Source: Actinomycetes bacterium
GTDB taxonomy: Bacteria; Actinomycetota; Acidimicrobiia; UBA5794
Direction of reading: 5' to 3'
Length of the DNA: 6,560 nt
Assembly: GCA_030598305.1 (NCBI GenBank)
Contig: JAUVQC010000076.1
Span: forward strand, 1-6,560
Position numbers and translations under genes: made by a program. This document shows, piece by piece, positions 6,300-6,560 of this stretch. Position 1 is the first letter of the stretch; each line of letters begins with the position of its first letter. The notes beneath the pieces were generated by a model that was not told where the DNA came from, searched no databases, and saw only the letters and a list, made by a program, of their open reading frames with translations.

Positions 6300-6560
6300 T
6301 CAGAAACCCAGACGGTCGAGCAGTTCATCCTTGGTCTGCCAATCCTTCTCGACCTTCACGTTGAGGTCGAGGTACACCTTCGTACCGAATAGTTTCTCAA
6401 GATCGACCCTGGCCTCCGTGCCGACATCGCGGACGAGCCTCCCACCCTTCCCGATGACCATTCCCTTCTGGGACTCACGCTCGACATATGCCGTCGCGTC
6501 GATGTGCATCACACCGTTCTCCTTTGTCTCAAGGTCGTTGATAACCACCGCAAGGGAATG
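6300..6560 (-). CDS. era: GTPase Era, C-terminal KH domain (5' part outside window)
   Basis: Era is a GTPase that binds the 3' end of 16S rRNA and assists maturation of the 30S subunit. The last 86 residues are present, forming the KH RNA-binding domain. The segment opens HSLAVVI and continues with AYVERESQKGMVIGKGG, including the GKGG loop that contacts RNA, then GTEARVDLEKLFGTKVYLDL and VKVEKDW, ending RLGF. The frame is open to the window edge, so this is truncation by the window, not a broken gene; an internal GTG at 6548 is not the start. The GTPase domain lies beyond 6560. In mycobacteria era also lies near recO and uppS. Confidence 0.95.
   Translation of the reverse strand, partial: HSLAVVINDLETKENGVMHIDATAYVERESQKGMVIGKGGRLVRDVGTEARVDLEKLFGTKVYLDLNVKVEKDWQTKDELLDRLGF

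Noticed and set aside
1..6560. A novel defence system, mobile element or biosynthetic cluster
   Set aside because: All long coding regions belong to well-known families of core or common bacterial functions, with normal lengths and intact motifs; there are no transposase, integrase, toxin-antitoxin or repeat-array signals.

Overview
The window looks like a stretch of core chromosome from a free-living actinobacterium. GC content is moderately high, and genes are tightly packed with 4 to 8 bp overlaps. Several gene starts lack a Shine-Dalgarno sequence and instead have a TANNNT -10 box 6-8 nt before the start codon, the leaderless pattern common in Actinobacteria. The era/recO/uppS/glyS/dnaG set resembles the region where mycobacteria keep these genes. 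An Acidimicrobiia-like lineage is my guess, not a demonstrated assignment. No tRNA, rRNA, CRISPR array, insertion sequence or prophage is visible.

Left part (1-2593): two minus-strand genes, dnaG (primase) and then rpoD (primary sigma factor, cut by the window edge), joined by a 4-bp ATGA overlap. This is the dnaG-rpoD half of the classical macromolecular-synthesis operon; rpsU is not seen upstream. The 268-bp gap upstream of dnaG holds a perfect 11-bp-stem hairpin just before the dnaG start, a candidate leaderless promoter, two weak small-ORF candidates on opposite strands, and a short palindrome at the start of the divergent gene.

Middle (2594-5947): a plus-strand Lrp/AsnC-family regulator converges on glyS (glycyl-tRNA synthetase). 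Then, all on the minus strand and in transcription order, come recO, uppS and glyS. recO and uppS overlap by 8 bp. A 7-bp-stem hairpin lies between uppS and glyS.

Right part (5948-6560): a small plus-strand pterin-4a-carbinolamine dehydratase-family gene sits between recO and era. It diverges from recO across 64 bp and converges on era with 6 bp between stop codons. era (ribosome-assembly GTPase) is represented only by its C-terminal KH domain.

Together the genes serve replication priming (dnaG), transcription initiation (rpoD), translation (glyS, era), cell-wall lipid carrier synthesis (uppS) and recombinational repair (recO). I found no convincing new system. The points worth a second look are regulatory: the hairpin before dnaG, the recurring leaderless promoters, and the palindrome at the regulator's start.
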